NCBI GenBank assembly: GCA_001298575.1
Contig: LJCV01000263.1
Span: 1 to 64,000 of the forward strand
Length of the DNA: 64,000 nt
Origin: Actinobacteria bacterium OK074
GTDB lineage: Bacteria > Actinomycetota > Actinomycetes > Streptomycetales > Streptomycetaceae
Direction: 5' to 3'
The position numbers and the translations under genes were made by a program. Below the pieces are notes generated by a model. It saw nothing but the letters and a program-made list of their open reading frames with translations. It made no database searches and was not told the origin of the DNA. The first letter of the stretch is position 1, and each line of letters begins with the position of its first letter. This document shows, piece after piece, positions 5,998 through 13,627 of this stretch.

Positions 5998-7917
5998 ATG
6001 ACGTTGTTGGGGGACAACACCGCGTCGCTGTACGACACCAGGACGCCGGTGCCGGGGCCGGGGGGCATGCCGGTCACCTACGACCAGGTCCTCACGGGGG
6101 CCACGACGGTGGCCGCCGGCCTGGTGAAACCACTGGTGCCGAGACTGAGCACGGGGCTCCAACTGCACGGCGAATACCAGGGATCGGGCTTCACCGAGCC
6201 CAAGTTCATCGCCCGTCGGGGGGACGGGCAGGTCGTGCAGCTGTCCCGGCTGCTGTATCTCGTCGCGGCGTCGGTCGACGGCGAACGCGACATCGAGACC
6301 ATCGCCCACCGGGTCAGCGGCCGGTTCGGCCGCGAGGTCAGCGCGGACAACGTCCGCTACCTGGTCGAGAAGAAACTCGACCCGCTCGGCGTCACCGTCC
6401 CCGACGGAGTGGCGGAGGAGCAGATCACCGCCCCGCGCACCGACCTGCTCCTCGCGCTCAAGGGCCACCGGGTCATCTTCGACGAGCGCCGGTCGGCGAA
6501 GATCGCGGGCGCGTTCGCCTGGCTGCACCGGCCGCTGGTCGTCGTCGCCGTCCTCGCGGCCATGGCCGGCCTGGACGTCTGGCTGTTCGCGTTCTACGGC
6601 GCCATCACGCCCGTACTGGAGGTGCTCGACCAACCGGTCCTGCTCCTCGTGGTGTTCGTGCTGACCGTGGCCTCGCTGGTGTTCCACGAGTTCGGCCACG
6701 CCTCCGCCTGCCGCTACGGCGGCGCCCGGCCCGGCTGCATCGGCTGCGGGCTCTTCCTGATCTGGCCCTCGATGTACACGGACGTCACCGACGTCTACCG
6801 CATCGGACGGGGCGGCCGGCTCCGCACCGACCTGGGCGGCGTCTACTTCAACGTCGTCTTCATGCTGGGCATGGCCGCCGGATTCTTCCTCACCGGCCAG
6901 CCGTTCTTCCTCGCGGCCGTCTACCTCGGCCACTTCGAGATCCTCGAACAGCTGATGCCGGCCGTCCGCCTGGACGGCTACTACATCCTCGGCGACCTCG
7001 CCGGGGTGCCCGACCTGTACGGCAAGATCAAACCGATCCTGCTGAGCCTGATACCCGGACGGCGCGGGCAGCGGGCCCGCGCCGAGGTCACCGCGCTCAA
7101 GAAGTCGGCCCGCACCATCGTCGCCGCCTGGGTGCTCACCATGGTGCCGCTGATCGTCGGCGAGATGAGCTACGCCCTGTGGAACCTGCCGCGGATCGTC
7201 ACCACGATGATCCGCTCCCTGACCGAGCAACTGGAGGGCACCGGGGGCGCGTTCGCCGACGGCCAGATCGCCGCCGGACTGATGGGCGTCGTCGGCCTGA
7301 TCATGCTGCTGTGCCCGATGGCCGGCGTGGTCTACCTGTCCGTGAAACTCGGCGGACGGCTGTGGCGGGGCGGCGCGAAGGCCACGTCCGGACGGCCCAC
7401 CCTGCGGGTCGCGCTCTGCGCGTGCCTGCTCGTGGGCCTGGGCGGCCTCAGCTACGCCTGGGTGTCGGGCATGACCCCCGAACCACTGCCGAAGAGGGCG
7501 CCGATCGCGCCGATCCTCCAGCCCGGCGTCACCGCCTCGCCGCCCCCGGCCCGTCAGGCCGGCGTCCCCGGCCCGCACGACGACGGCACCCCGGCCACGG
7601 GCATCACCGCCGGACCCTCCGGCAGCGGCACGGCACCGGCCGGCGGTTCGGCCGCCCCGTCCTCGTCCGCGGCGAGCGGGTCGGCGTCGGCGAGCCCGGA
7701 GCCCAGCGGGTCCGGCACCTCGTCCGAGACCCCCGTGACGGACCCGAGCGGGACCCCGGCCACCAGCGAGGAACCGCCGGTCTCCTCGCCCTCCGTGCCC
7801 GGCTCCCCGTCGCCCTCCGTACCGGTGTCGCCGTCGTCCGAGCCGTCCACCCCGCCCTCGTCACCGGTGACCACCCCGTCACCGTCGGCCGAGTCACCGA
7901 GCCCGGCCACCACCTGA
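5998..7917 (+). CDS. PqqD-like/M50 site-2-type membrane metalloprotease with Pro/Ser/Thr-rich tail
   Basis: A 639-residue integral membrane protein. Residues ~55-135 (VQLSRLLYLVAASVDG, IETIAHRVSGRFG, NVRYLVEKKLDPLGV) look like a PqqD-type winged helix, the fold used as the RiPP recognition element for leader peptides. From ~175 several hydrophobic segments follow. H230-E-F-G-H234 is the zinc motif, and L325-D-G-Y-Y supplies the distal Asp typical of M50/site-2 proteases. Residues ~520-639 are a long disordered S/T/P-rich tail, probably extracytoplasmic. The ATG at 5998 is chosen for its ribosome site. Placed directly after two precursor-like peptides, it probably recognises, cleaves or exports them. 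The enzyme class is clear; the pairing is inferred. Confidence 0.8.
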   Translation: MTLLGDNTASLYDTRTPVPGPGGMPVTYDQVLTGATTVAAGLVKPLVPRLSTGLQLHGEYQGSGFTEPKFIARRGDGQVVQLSRLLYLVAASVDGERDIETIAHRVSGRFGREVSADNVRYLVEKKLDPLGVTVPDGVAEEQITAPRTDLLLALKGHRVIFDERRSAKIAGAFAWLHRPLVVVAVLAAMAGLDVWLFAFYGAITPVLEVLDQPVLLLVVFVLTVASLVFHEFGHASACRYGGARPGCIGCGLFLIWPSMYTDVTDVYRIGRGGRLRTDLGGVYFNVVFMLGMAAGFFLTGQPFFLAAVYLGHFEILEQLMPAVRLDGYYILGDLAGVPDLYGKIKPILLSLIPGRRGQRARAEVTALKKSARTIVAAWVLTMVPLIVGEMSYALWNLPRIVTTMIRSLTEQLEGTGGAFADGQIAAGLMGVVGLIMLLCPMAGVVYLSVKLGGRLWRGGAKATSGRPTLRVALCACLLVGLGGLSYAWVSGMTPEPLPKRAPIAPILQPGVTASPPPARQAGVPGPHDDGTPATGITAGPSGSGTAPAGGSAAPSSSAASGSASASPEPSGSGTSSETPVTDPSGTPATSEEPPVSSPSVPGSPSPSVPVSPSSEPSTPPSSPVTTPSPSAESPSPATT

Positions 7918-8075
7918 CCGCCCCGGGGCCGCGCGGGGAGGCGTCGGTCCCGGGGCTCTGTGGATCGGGCCCGCCCCAGGGCACGGGTCCGGTCCCCGCC
8001 GTCCGCCCGAGGGTGCCCGGCCCGGGCACGGCGGTGCTCTGTCCGTCGTAGAACCCACTCCAGCAGGAGACTCAC

Positions 8076-8747
8076 GTGAGCCATCACCGCAAACCGCGCA
8101 CCAGTGCCGTCCTCACTCAACGCGCCGTCCGCATCGGCCTGTTGGCCGCCGGGGCGGCGGGTCTGGCGACCGCCGTGCCCACCGTCGCGTCGGCGGCGCC
8201 GCAGCACGTCGCCGTGGCCGCCGACCAGACGTTCAGCCGCGCCGACTTCCGCCACCACACCGACACCGAGGACTCCTTCACCGTCCGCCAGTTCGGCACG
8301 GTGGCCGCCGCGACCGCGCGCAACCAGGCCAATGCCGTCGGCGTGGGCTGCTCGGTCGACGACCACTGCCGTTCGGTGGCGCTGTCCTTCCAGATCGTCA
8401 CCCTGGCCGGGGACGCCACCCGGCTCAACGCCGTCAACAGGGGCGACGCCGTCAACAAGCACTGCGACGGCTGCCAGACCCTGGCCGGCGCCTACCAGTT
8501 CGTCGTCTCCACCCCGCGCCCGCTCACCCTGGACGGCGATACCCGGGGCAAACTCGCGGACATCCACCGCCGCCTGGACGACCTCACCCGCTCCACGGCC
8601 CCGGCCGCCGACCTCAAGACCCAGGCCGACAACCTGGCCGCCGAGGTGAACACCGTCCTGAAGGACGCCGTGGCCCGCGCCCCCAAGGGTGACGAGAAGC
8701 CGACCGTCGAGGTCCACCGCCACCTCGACGGCTGGCCCGGCCACTGA
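8076..8747 (+). CDS. Secreted protein with two cysteine pairs, function unknown
   Basis: GTG start at 8076 after AGGAGA. The N-terminus is a Sec signal peptide (RAVRIGLLAAGAAGLATAVP, cleavage near VASA-AP). The mature ~180 residues contain four cysteines as CSVDDHC and CDGC, likely two disulfides, a beta-rich middle (SVALSFQIVTLAG, AYQFVVSTPRPL) and a helical C-terminus (LKTQADNLAAEVNTVLKDAV) that could form a coiled coil. No catalytic motif was recognised. It follows the M50 gene by 158 bp on the same strand and may belong to the same cassette, as an extracellular partner or immunity factor. A strong terminator follows. Confidence 0.7.
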   Translation: MSHHRKPRTSAVLTQRAVRIGLLAAGAAGLATAVPTVASAAPQHVAVAADQTFSRADFRHHTDTEDSFTVRQFGTVAAATARNQANAVGVGCSVDDHCRSVALSFQIVTLAGDATRLNAVNRGDAVNKHCDGCQTLAGAYQFVVSTPRPLTLDGDTRGKLADIHRRLDDLTRSTAPAADLKTQADNLAAEVNTVLKDAVARAPKGDEKPTVEVHRHLDGWPGH

Positions 8748-8765
8748 CCCCGGCCACCCCGAACC

Positions 8766-8801
8766 GTGGCCGCCGCCCCCACCGGAGGGGGCGGCGGCCA
8801 C
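8766..8801. terminator. 15-bp hairpin, bidirectional terminator
   Basis: GTGGCCGCCGCCCCC (8766-8780) pairs perfectly with GGGGGCGGCGGCCAC (8787-8801) over a 6-nt loop. It lies between the convergent ends of the secreted-protein gene and the acyl-CoA synthetase gene. Confidence 0.8.
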
Positions 8802-8822
8802 GCCCGTGCGTCTACGGGACGG

Positions 8823-10847
8823 TCAGCGCACCCGGCGGAACACGTCGTCGTCGTTGTCCTCGTAGTCCCCGGTGCCCTCGGAGCCCCCGAAGTAACCGGC
8901 GTAGGCGTCCGGGTACGGCGGCGGCGCGTAGAACTCCGGGTATTCCCCCGTCGAGGAGAACTCCGCCTCGAACTCCGGGCGTTGCCAGTCCGCGCGCAGC
9001 GGTCCGTGGGTCTGGTACATGGCGTCGATCTCGGTGGCGTAGCGGCGCAGGATCTCGGTGCGGCGCAGCTTCAGCGACGCGGTGAGCAGCCCGTTGCCCG
9101 GGGTGAAGGACTCCGGCAGGATGCGGAAGACCCGGATCGACTCGCCGCGCGGCACCGTGGTGTTGGCCTCGCTGACCGCCCGGGTGACCTCCTGGCGCAG
9201 CGCGTTCTGCTCCCGCGCCGTACGGCTCGACGCGTCGCCCCGGTCGCCGAGGCCCGCCCGCCAGTGCGCCAGGTACCGCTGGTCCAGCGTGATCAGCGCC
9301 CCCGCCACCGGCCTGCCGTGCCCGACGACCACGACCTGGTGGATCAACGGGTGCATGCGCAGCCGCTGTTCGAGGTCCGTGGGGGTCAGGGTGCGGCCGC
9401 CGACGGTCACGACGACGTCGCTCTTGCGGCCGGTGACCGACAGATACCCCTCGGAGTCGAGGCTGCCGACGTCACCGGTGGCCAGCCAGCCGTCCTGGAG
9501 GACCGCCCGGGTGGCCGTGTTGTGGAGGTCGTCGCCGACATACCCCTGGAAGAGGGAGGGGCCGCGGACCAGGATCTCCCCGTCGGCGGCCACGTGCACG
9601 TCCATGCCGGGCAGCGGGCGGCCCACGGTGCCCGTCTTCTCCCGGCCGACCGGCTGCGCGGTGACCCCGCCCGCGGTCTCCGTGAGGCCGTAGCCGTCGT
9701 GGACCGGGATGCCGATCCCCGCGTAGAACAGGGCGAGTTCGCGGCCCAGCGGTGAGCCGCCGGAGACACCGCCGCGCACCCGGCCGCCGAGCGACTCGCG
9801 CAGCCGACGGTAGACCGCCTTGTCGTACAGGGTGTGCTGGAACTTCAGGTCGAGGCCCGGTCCCGGTCCGGTGCCCAGCCGTTGGCGTTCCACCGCCTCC
9901 GCGTGGTCCCGGGCGGTGCGCGCCGCGCGCTCGAACAGGGCGCCGCGGCCCGCCCGTTCGGCGGAGGTGCGGAAGGACTTGTGGATGCGCTCGAAGACCG
10001 ACGGCACGGCGTACAGGTACGTGGGGCGGAAGGAGCGCAGCGCGGCGGCCAGCGACTCCTCGCGGGCGTCGGGCTCGTGGCCCATGAGCAGGCCGCCGCG
10101 CAGACACAGCCCCTGGACCATGAGCCCGTACACGTGGGAGAAGGGCAGGAAGGCGAGCACGGCCGGCTGTTCGCCGGGCGCGGCCGTGATCTGCCGCCAG
10201 CCCGCGAGCAGCGCGTCGCACGGGGCGGCCAGGGCGCGGTGGCTGAGCGCGCAGCCGCGGGGGCGGCCACCGGTGCCGGAGGTGTACGCGACGACGGCGG
10301 TGGCGTCGGGCAGCACGATCCGGCGCAGCGAGTCCACCGTCGCCGCCGGTACCGGACGGCCGCGCTCCACCAGGTGCTCCAGGGCGCCGTCGTCGAGCTG
10401 CCACACGTACCGCAGCCGGGGGAGCGCGGCGCACACCGAGCCCACCGTCATGACCGTCTGCTCGTCCTCGACGACCACGCCCACGCATTCGGCGTCGTCG
10501 AGGACCCAGGCGACGTCGTCGTGCGCCGAGGACGGGTCGACGGGCACGACCTCCGCGCCGATCGCCCACAGGGCGCAGCACAGGAGAGTCCACTCGTAGC
10601 GGGGGCGCGCCATGACGGCGATCCGGTCGCCGGGGTTGATCCCCGAGGCGACGAACCCCCGTGCCAGATCGACGACTTCGGTGTGCAGCTCGGCGGCGGA
10701 GACCCGGCTCCAGACGCTCGCGGCGCCCGGGGTGCGGCGGGCCAGCTGGGGGAGGGCGGGCTCGTGCGCGGCCCGTTCGAAGACGCTGTCGGCGAGACCG
10801 CCCGTCATCACCGGCGCGTCGGAGGGAGCGAGCCCGAAGTTCTGCAT
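8823..10847 (-). CDS. Long-chain acyl-CoA synthetase (AMP-forming)
   Basis: Activates a fatty acid through an acyl-adenylate to an acyl-CoA. The 674 residues have the ANL superfamily layout: P-loop-like AYTSGTGGRPRG near residue 190, YGLTETAGG (adenine/acyl pocket) in the middle, GDVGSLDSEGYLSVTGRKSD at the hinge to the C-terminal lid. The usual C-terminal catalytic Lys region is followed by an acidic tail (YEDNDDDVFRRVR). LxRRTEILRRY with MYQTH resembles the long-chain (FadD15/ACSL-type) group. Start at the ATG at 10847 (MQNFGLAPSD); upstream in-frame sequence is arginine-rich and implausible. It is monocistronic and convergent with the peptide cassette. Confidence 0.88.
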   Translation of the reverse strand: MQNFGLAPSDAPVMTGGLADSVFERAAHEPALPQLARRTPGAASVWSRVSAAELHTEVVDLARGFVASGINPGDRIAVMARPRYEWTLLCCALWAIGAEVVPVDPSSAHDDVAWVLDDAECVGVVVEDEQTVMTVGSVCAALPRLRYVWQLDDGALEHLVERGRPVPAATVDSLRRIVLPDATAVVAYTSGTGGRPRGCALSHRALAAPCDALLAGWRQITAAPGEQPAVLAFLPFSHVYGLMVQGLCLRGGLLMGHEPDAREESLAAALRSFRPTYLYAVPSVFERIHKSFRTSAERAGRGALFERAARTARDHAEAVERQRLGTGPGPGLDLKFQHTLYDKAVYRRLRESLGGRVRGGVSGGSPLGRELALFYAGIGIPVHDGYGLTETAGGVTAQPVGREKTGTVGRPLPGMDVHVAADGEILVRGPSLFQGYVGDDLHNTATRAVLQDGWLATGDVGSLDSEGYLSVTGRKSDVVVTVGGRTLTPTDLEQRLRMHPLIHQVVVVGHGRPVAGALITLDQRYLAHWRAGLGDRGDASSRTAREQNALRQEVTRAVSEANTTVPRGESIRVFRILPESFTPGNGLLTASLKLRRTEILRRYATEIDAMYQTHGPLRADWQRPEFEAEFSSTGEYPEFYAPPPYPDAYAGYFGGSEGTGDYEDNDDDVFRRVR

Positions 10848-11007
10848 GCGCCGCCCCTGGTGTTCCGCCGCCCGGCATGACCGATCGCCGGGCCTGTCCG
10901 GCCCGGCGTCGACGGTGCCCGAATCTAGCCCACGACGGGCCGTGTTGTGCCGTGAATCAAGGGAATCGACGCGGAATCGAACGACCGCCCCCGGCGAGGG
11001 CGCGCGC

Positions 11008-11202
11008 CTACCGGCGGCGGCAGCGGCGACGGGCGAGCGGAAGCAGCGGGAACAGCGCACGCCAGGGGCCCCGGGCGGCGGCCCGGGTCGGCGAGCGCGG
11101 CGTCAGCGACACCGTCCCGTCCGGGGTGCGGTGCACGACGAACGGGCCGAGCACGGCGGTGGTCCGGAAACCGCTGCGGACCTCGACCTCCCAGCGCGGC
11201 AC
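11008..11202 (-). CDS. Very small basic protein, doubtful
   Basis: A 64-residue ORF (MPRWEVEVRSGFRTTAVLG ... RRRCRRR). The first 35 residues alternate strand-like segments with natural codon bias; the end is an arginine-rich tail. No family, signal or partner was recognised. Competing frames in this stretch look like low-complexity artefacts, so this is the best coding candidate, at low confidence. Confidence 0.35.
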   Translation of the reverse strand: MPRWEVEVRSGFRTTAVLGPFVVHRTPDGTVSLTPRSPTRAAARGPWRALFPLLPLARRRCRRR

Positions 11203-11265
11203 CGCGCCCGCGGCCGTACGGGGAGAGCGCCAAGTAGCCCTACCCGTACGGCCGCTGACATCCCC

Positions 11266-12072
11266 TCAGCTGTAGGTGATGTCGGTCGTGGCGTACTTGC
11301 AGTACGTGCTGTCCGGGCCGGTGCCGTTCGTGGTCGGTTCGGCGCCGGTGTTGTTGCCGATGTACTTCTGGCAGGGGATGATCTTCTTGCTGGTGTCCCC
11401 GACGATCTTGATGGCCTTCAGGGTCGCGCTGTCGCCGTAGTTGGTGTTGATGCCGACGAGTCTGCTGCCCGAATAGGTCGCCTCGATGGTGTTGAGGTTG
11501 ATCGTGCGCTTGTACTGCGTCGAGCAGTTGCCGCAGGACCGCACGAACGTGCCGAAGCCCTGTACCGCGAAGTTGGAGACGTTGAGCGTCCCGGCGCCGT
11601 TGAACTGGAACACCTTGTCGCTGGCCGACTTCGCGCCGCCGCCGGAGACGGTGTACACGTTGGACGACGAGGAGCCGCGGAAGGTCGCCGCGTCCTCGCC
11701 GACGTCCTCCCACCACACGTTCTGCAGCGTGCAGCTGCCCGCGCAGTGGATGCCGTCGGCGGCGGGGGCGCCGATGATGACGTTCTTGAGGACGGTGCCG
11801 GCGGCCAGGTCCAGGATCGGTCCCTGGTCCTCGTCCTGGTTGTCGGTGCCGAGGTCGCCGGTGCCGTACAGGCGCAGCATCCCGTAGTCCTTGGTGCCGG
11901 AGAGGGAGATGGTGGCCGAGACCGCCTGGCTGCCGCTCGCGGTGGGCCAGGTGGCGGCGCTCGCCGGGGTCCCCGCCCCGGTTGCCATGATCATGCCAAC
12001 CGAAAGGCCGAGTACGGCCGCCGAACCGGTCAGTGCGCGCGTGCGGGCGCGCGGCCGTGCCGCAGAAGTCAT
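11266..12072 (-). CDS. Secreted pectate lyase, PL3 family
   Basis: Extracellular beta-elimination enzyme acting on polygalacturonate. A Sec/Tat-like signal peptide (RARTRALTGSAAVLGLSVGM, cleavage near ASA-AT) is followed by a ~225-residue PL3 domain recognised by ADGIHCAGSCTLQNVWWEDV and GEDAATFRG, the conserved calcium/catalytic core of this family. Later come CGNCSTQYKR and INTNYGDSATL. The cysteines (HCAGSC, RSCGNC, PCQKY, YCKY) probably form disulfides, as in secreted PL3 enzymes. Length and domain are complete. It follows the PL1 gene by 42 bp on the same strand, so the two lyases probably share a transcript and a pectin-responsive promoter. Confidence 0.9.
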   Translation of the reverse strand: MTSAARPRARTRALTGSAAVLGLSVGMIMATGAGTPASAATWPTASGSQAVSATISLSGTKDYGMLRLYGTGDLGTDNQDEDQGPILDLAAGTVLKNVIIGAPAADGIHCAGSCTLQNVWWEDVGEDAATFRGSSSSNVYTVSGGGAKSASDKVFQFNGAGTLNVSNFAVQGFGTFVRSCGNCSTQYKRTINLNTIEATYSGSRLVGINTNYGDSATLKAIKIVGDTSKKIIPCQKYIGNNTGAEPTTNGTGPDSTYCKYATTDITYS

Positions 12073-12114
12073 GTCCCGATTCCTTCTGTCAACTGCTCAA
12101 TGGATGGAGGGAGT

Positions 12115-13095
12115 TCAGAGGTGCCCGGCGCCCGCCCCGGCCGTCACCGAGGCGACGACCGTGGTCGCGGGCTCGGCGGTGTAGCCGTACGGCGGGGCGG
12201 TGAAGGTGCCGACCTGGGAGATCTCGGTGGTGGCCGTGCCGAGGTCGTTGCCGCGCAGGTTGGCGTAGCCGTCCACGTCGCTGTCGCGGTTGGTGGTGAC
12301 CGCGACGAGGGTGTCGCGGAAGACGTTGTTCTCCACGAGCAGCTGGGCGCCCATGCGCGAGTGCACGGCCGTCTCGGCCCCGGCGACGTAGTTGTCGTAG
12401 AAGTGGCCGGTGCCGAAGCGCAGGCTGGGGATGCGCGAGTAGACGTTGCTGAACCAGTTGTGGTGGTAGGTCACCCGCAGGTGCCCGGTGTCCTCGCTCG
12501 CGTTGTTGTCGCTGTGGCCCACCAGCGAGCCCTTGAAGTGGTCCCTGAAGGTGTTCCAGGACACCGTGACGTAGTCCGAGCCGTGGTTGATGTCGAGCAG
12601 ACCGTCGTAGTAGTCCTTGTCGTGGTCGCGGTCCGCCGAGAAGGAGTTGTGGTCGATCCACACCTTCGTCGACGCCTGCACGGTGATGCCGTCGGCGGGC
12701 GCCACCGGCTTGCTGATGTTCAGGTTGCGCACGACGACGTTGGTCACCTTCTTCAGCCGCAGCCCGCCGCCGGTGAACCCGGACGCCGAACCCACGCCCA
12801 GGACCGTCGTGTTGGACCCGATGTCGACCTGGCCGCTCAGTGTGATCAGGCCGCTCACGCGGACGACCTTGGCCGCGTCACCGGCGACGGCCGCCGTGAA
12901 CGCGGCGAGCGTCGAGACGGTCACCGGGGTGGCGCTGCCGCCGCCGGTGGTGCCGGCGCCGAAGCCGACCGGAGCGCTGTCGGCCGCCGCGGCCCGCTGC
13001 GGCAGGGCGAGCCCGGTGGCGGCCGCGAGGGCGAGCCCGGCCGCCGTCGCCAGGACCGCTCTGCGGGGGTGCGCGGGAGAGGGGTTGGTACGCAT
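12115..13095 (-). CDS. Secreted pectate lyase, PL1 family
   Basis: Cleaves polygalacturonate by calcium-dependent beta-elimination. After a Tat-like signal (HPRRAVLATAAGLALAAAT, cleavage near AAA-AD), the parallel beta-helix of PL1 is visible: VWIDHNSFSADRDHDKDYYD (the WIDH motif and calcium-binding acids), YVTVSWNTFRDH, and RVTYHHNWFSNVYSRIPSLR, which carries the catalytic Arg region. Start at the ATG at 13095 with GAAGGGA upstream; the alternative at 13131 lacks a site. It is 326 residues, normal for the family, and the first gene of a two-lyase unit; upstream DNA contains GntR-like and LacI-like palindromes. Confidence 0.92.
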   Translation of the reverse strand: MRTNPSPAHPRRAVLATAAGLALAAATGLALPQRAAAADSAPVGFGAGTTGGGSATPVTVSTLAAFTAAVAGDAAKVVRVSGLITLSGQVDIGSNTTVLGVGSASGFTGGGLRLKKVTNVVVRNLNISKPVAPADGITVQASTKVWIDHNSFSADRDHDKDYYDGLLDINHGSDYVTVSWNTFRDHFKGSLVGHSDNNASEDTGHLRVTYHHNWFSNVYSRIPSLRFGTGHFYDNYVAGAETAVHSRMGAQLLVENNVFRDTLVAVTTNRDSDVDGYANLRGNDLGTATTEISQVGTFTAPPYGYTAEPATTVVASVTAGAGAGHL

Positions 13096-13250
13096 GCGGG
13101 TGCGTCCCTTCGGAAGAGTCCTCTGGATCATGTACTTGAACGACGTACGCCATGTGGAACTCTGCGCGCCGAGGGCGTTTCCGGTCCGTTCCCGTGCCGA
13201 GGTCGGGAGAGTGCACTTCTCCAGGCCGTACGGGGTCCGGCGCCGACCCT

Positions 13251-13271
13251 CTCGTATACGAGATCTCGTAT
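13251..13271. promoter_or_regulatory. Overlapping palindromes, GntR/FadR-type operator candidate
   Basis: CTCGTATACGAG (13251-13262) and ATACGAGATCTCGTAT (13256-13271) are both perfect palindromes sharing bases. The first fits the TNGT-N2-ACNA shape of FadR-subfamily GntR operators. It lies 156 bp upstream of the PL1 lyase start. Confidence 0.5.
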
Positions 13272-13301
13272 CTGGGTCACGCTGTTGAACGGAACGTAGG
13301 A

Positions 13302-13315
13302 TGCAAGCGCTTTCT
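13302..13315. promoter_or_regulatory. LacI-family-type operator motif
   Basis: TGCAAGCGCTTTCT has the AAGCGCTT core, common to LacI-family carbohydrate operators, at 13305-13312. It lies 207 bp upstream of the pectate lyase start in the divergent region; the regulator gene is not in the window. Confidence 0.45.
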
Positions 13316-13489
13316 AGTCAACGCTTTGCGCCGAAGAAATCCGGCCGCCTCCCGGGCTGGGGGAGGGGTGCGGGGCGGCCGTCGTGTCCCGGGGGCGCCG
13401 GGGCGTGCGGGGTAGAGGGATAACCCTCGATTGATCCCTGTCGTGCTGACATGAACCAGTCAATTCTGCAACCCTTCCCCCACCTGCTC

Positions 13490-13517
13490 GCGGGGCCCCA
13501 CCCCACTGGGGCCCCGC
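13490..13517 (+). promoter_or_regulatory. Long GC hairpin in the leader of the M4 protease gene
   Basis: GCGGGGCCCCA (13490-13500) pairs with TGGGGCCCCGC (13507-13517) over a 6-nt loop, 111 bp before the protease start. No gene upstream on this strand needs a terminator, so a leader-structure role is possible. Confidence 0.4.
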
Positions 13518-13627
13518 GGCGGTCACGCACCACTTCGCCCCACTGCTCAGCTCGTCCCGGACAGCACGTCCCGTCTGCCGGGTCTGTCATCGGCCGTCCC
13601 ACTACGGCCGTCACAGAAGGAGTACGA

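Larger units (their letters stand above)
13096..13627. other. 532-bp divergent control region between pectate lyases and M4 protease
   Basis: No convincing ORF. It holds the overlapping palindromes at 13251-13271, the LacI-type motif at 13302-13315 and a long hairpin at 13490-13517. The left half should contain the lyase promoter and the right half the protease promoter. Confidence 0.6.

Noticed and set aside
5276..7917. Lanthipeptide, lasso peptide or daptide cluster
   Set aside because: The peptides have no Cys and no modification enzyme gene is nearby; M50 presence alone does not make it a daptide cluster.
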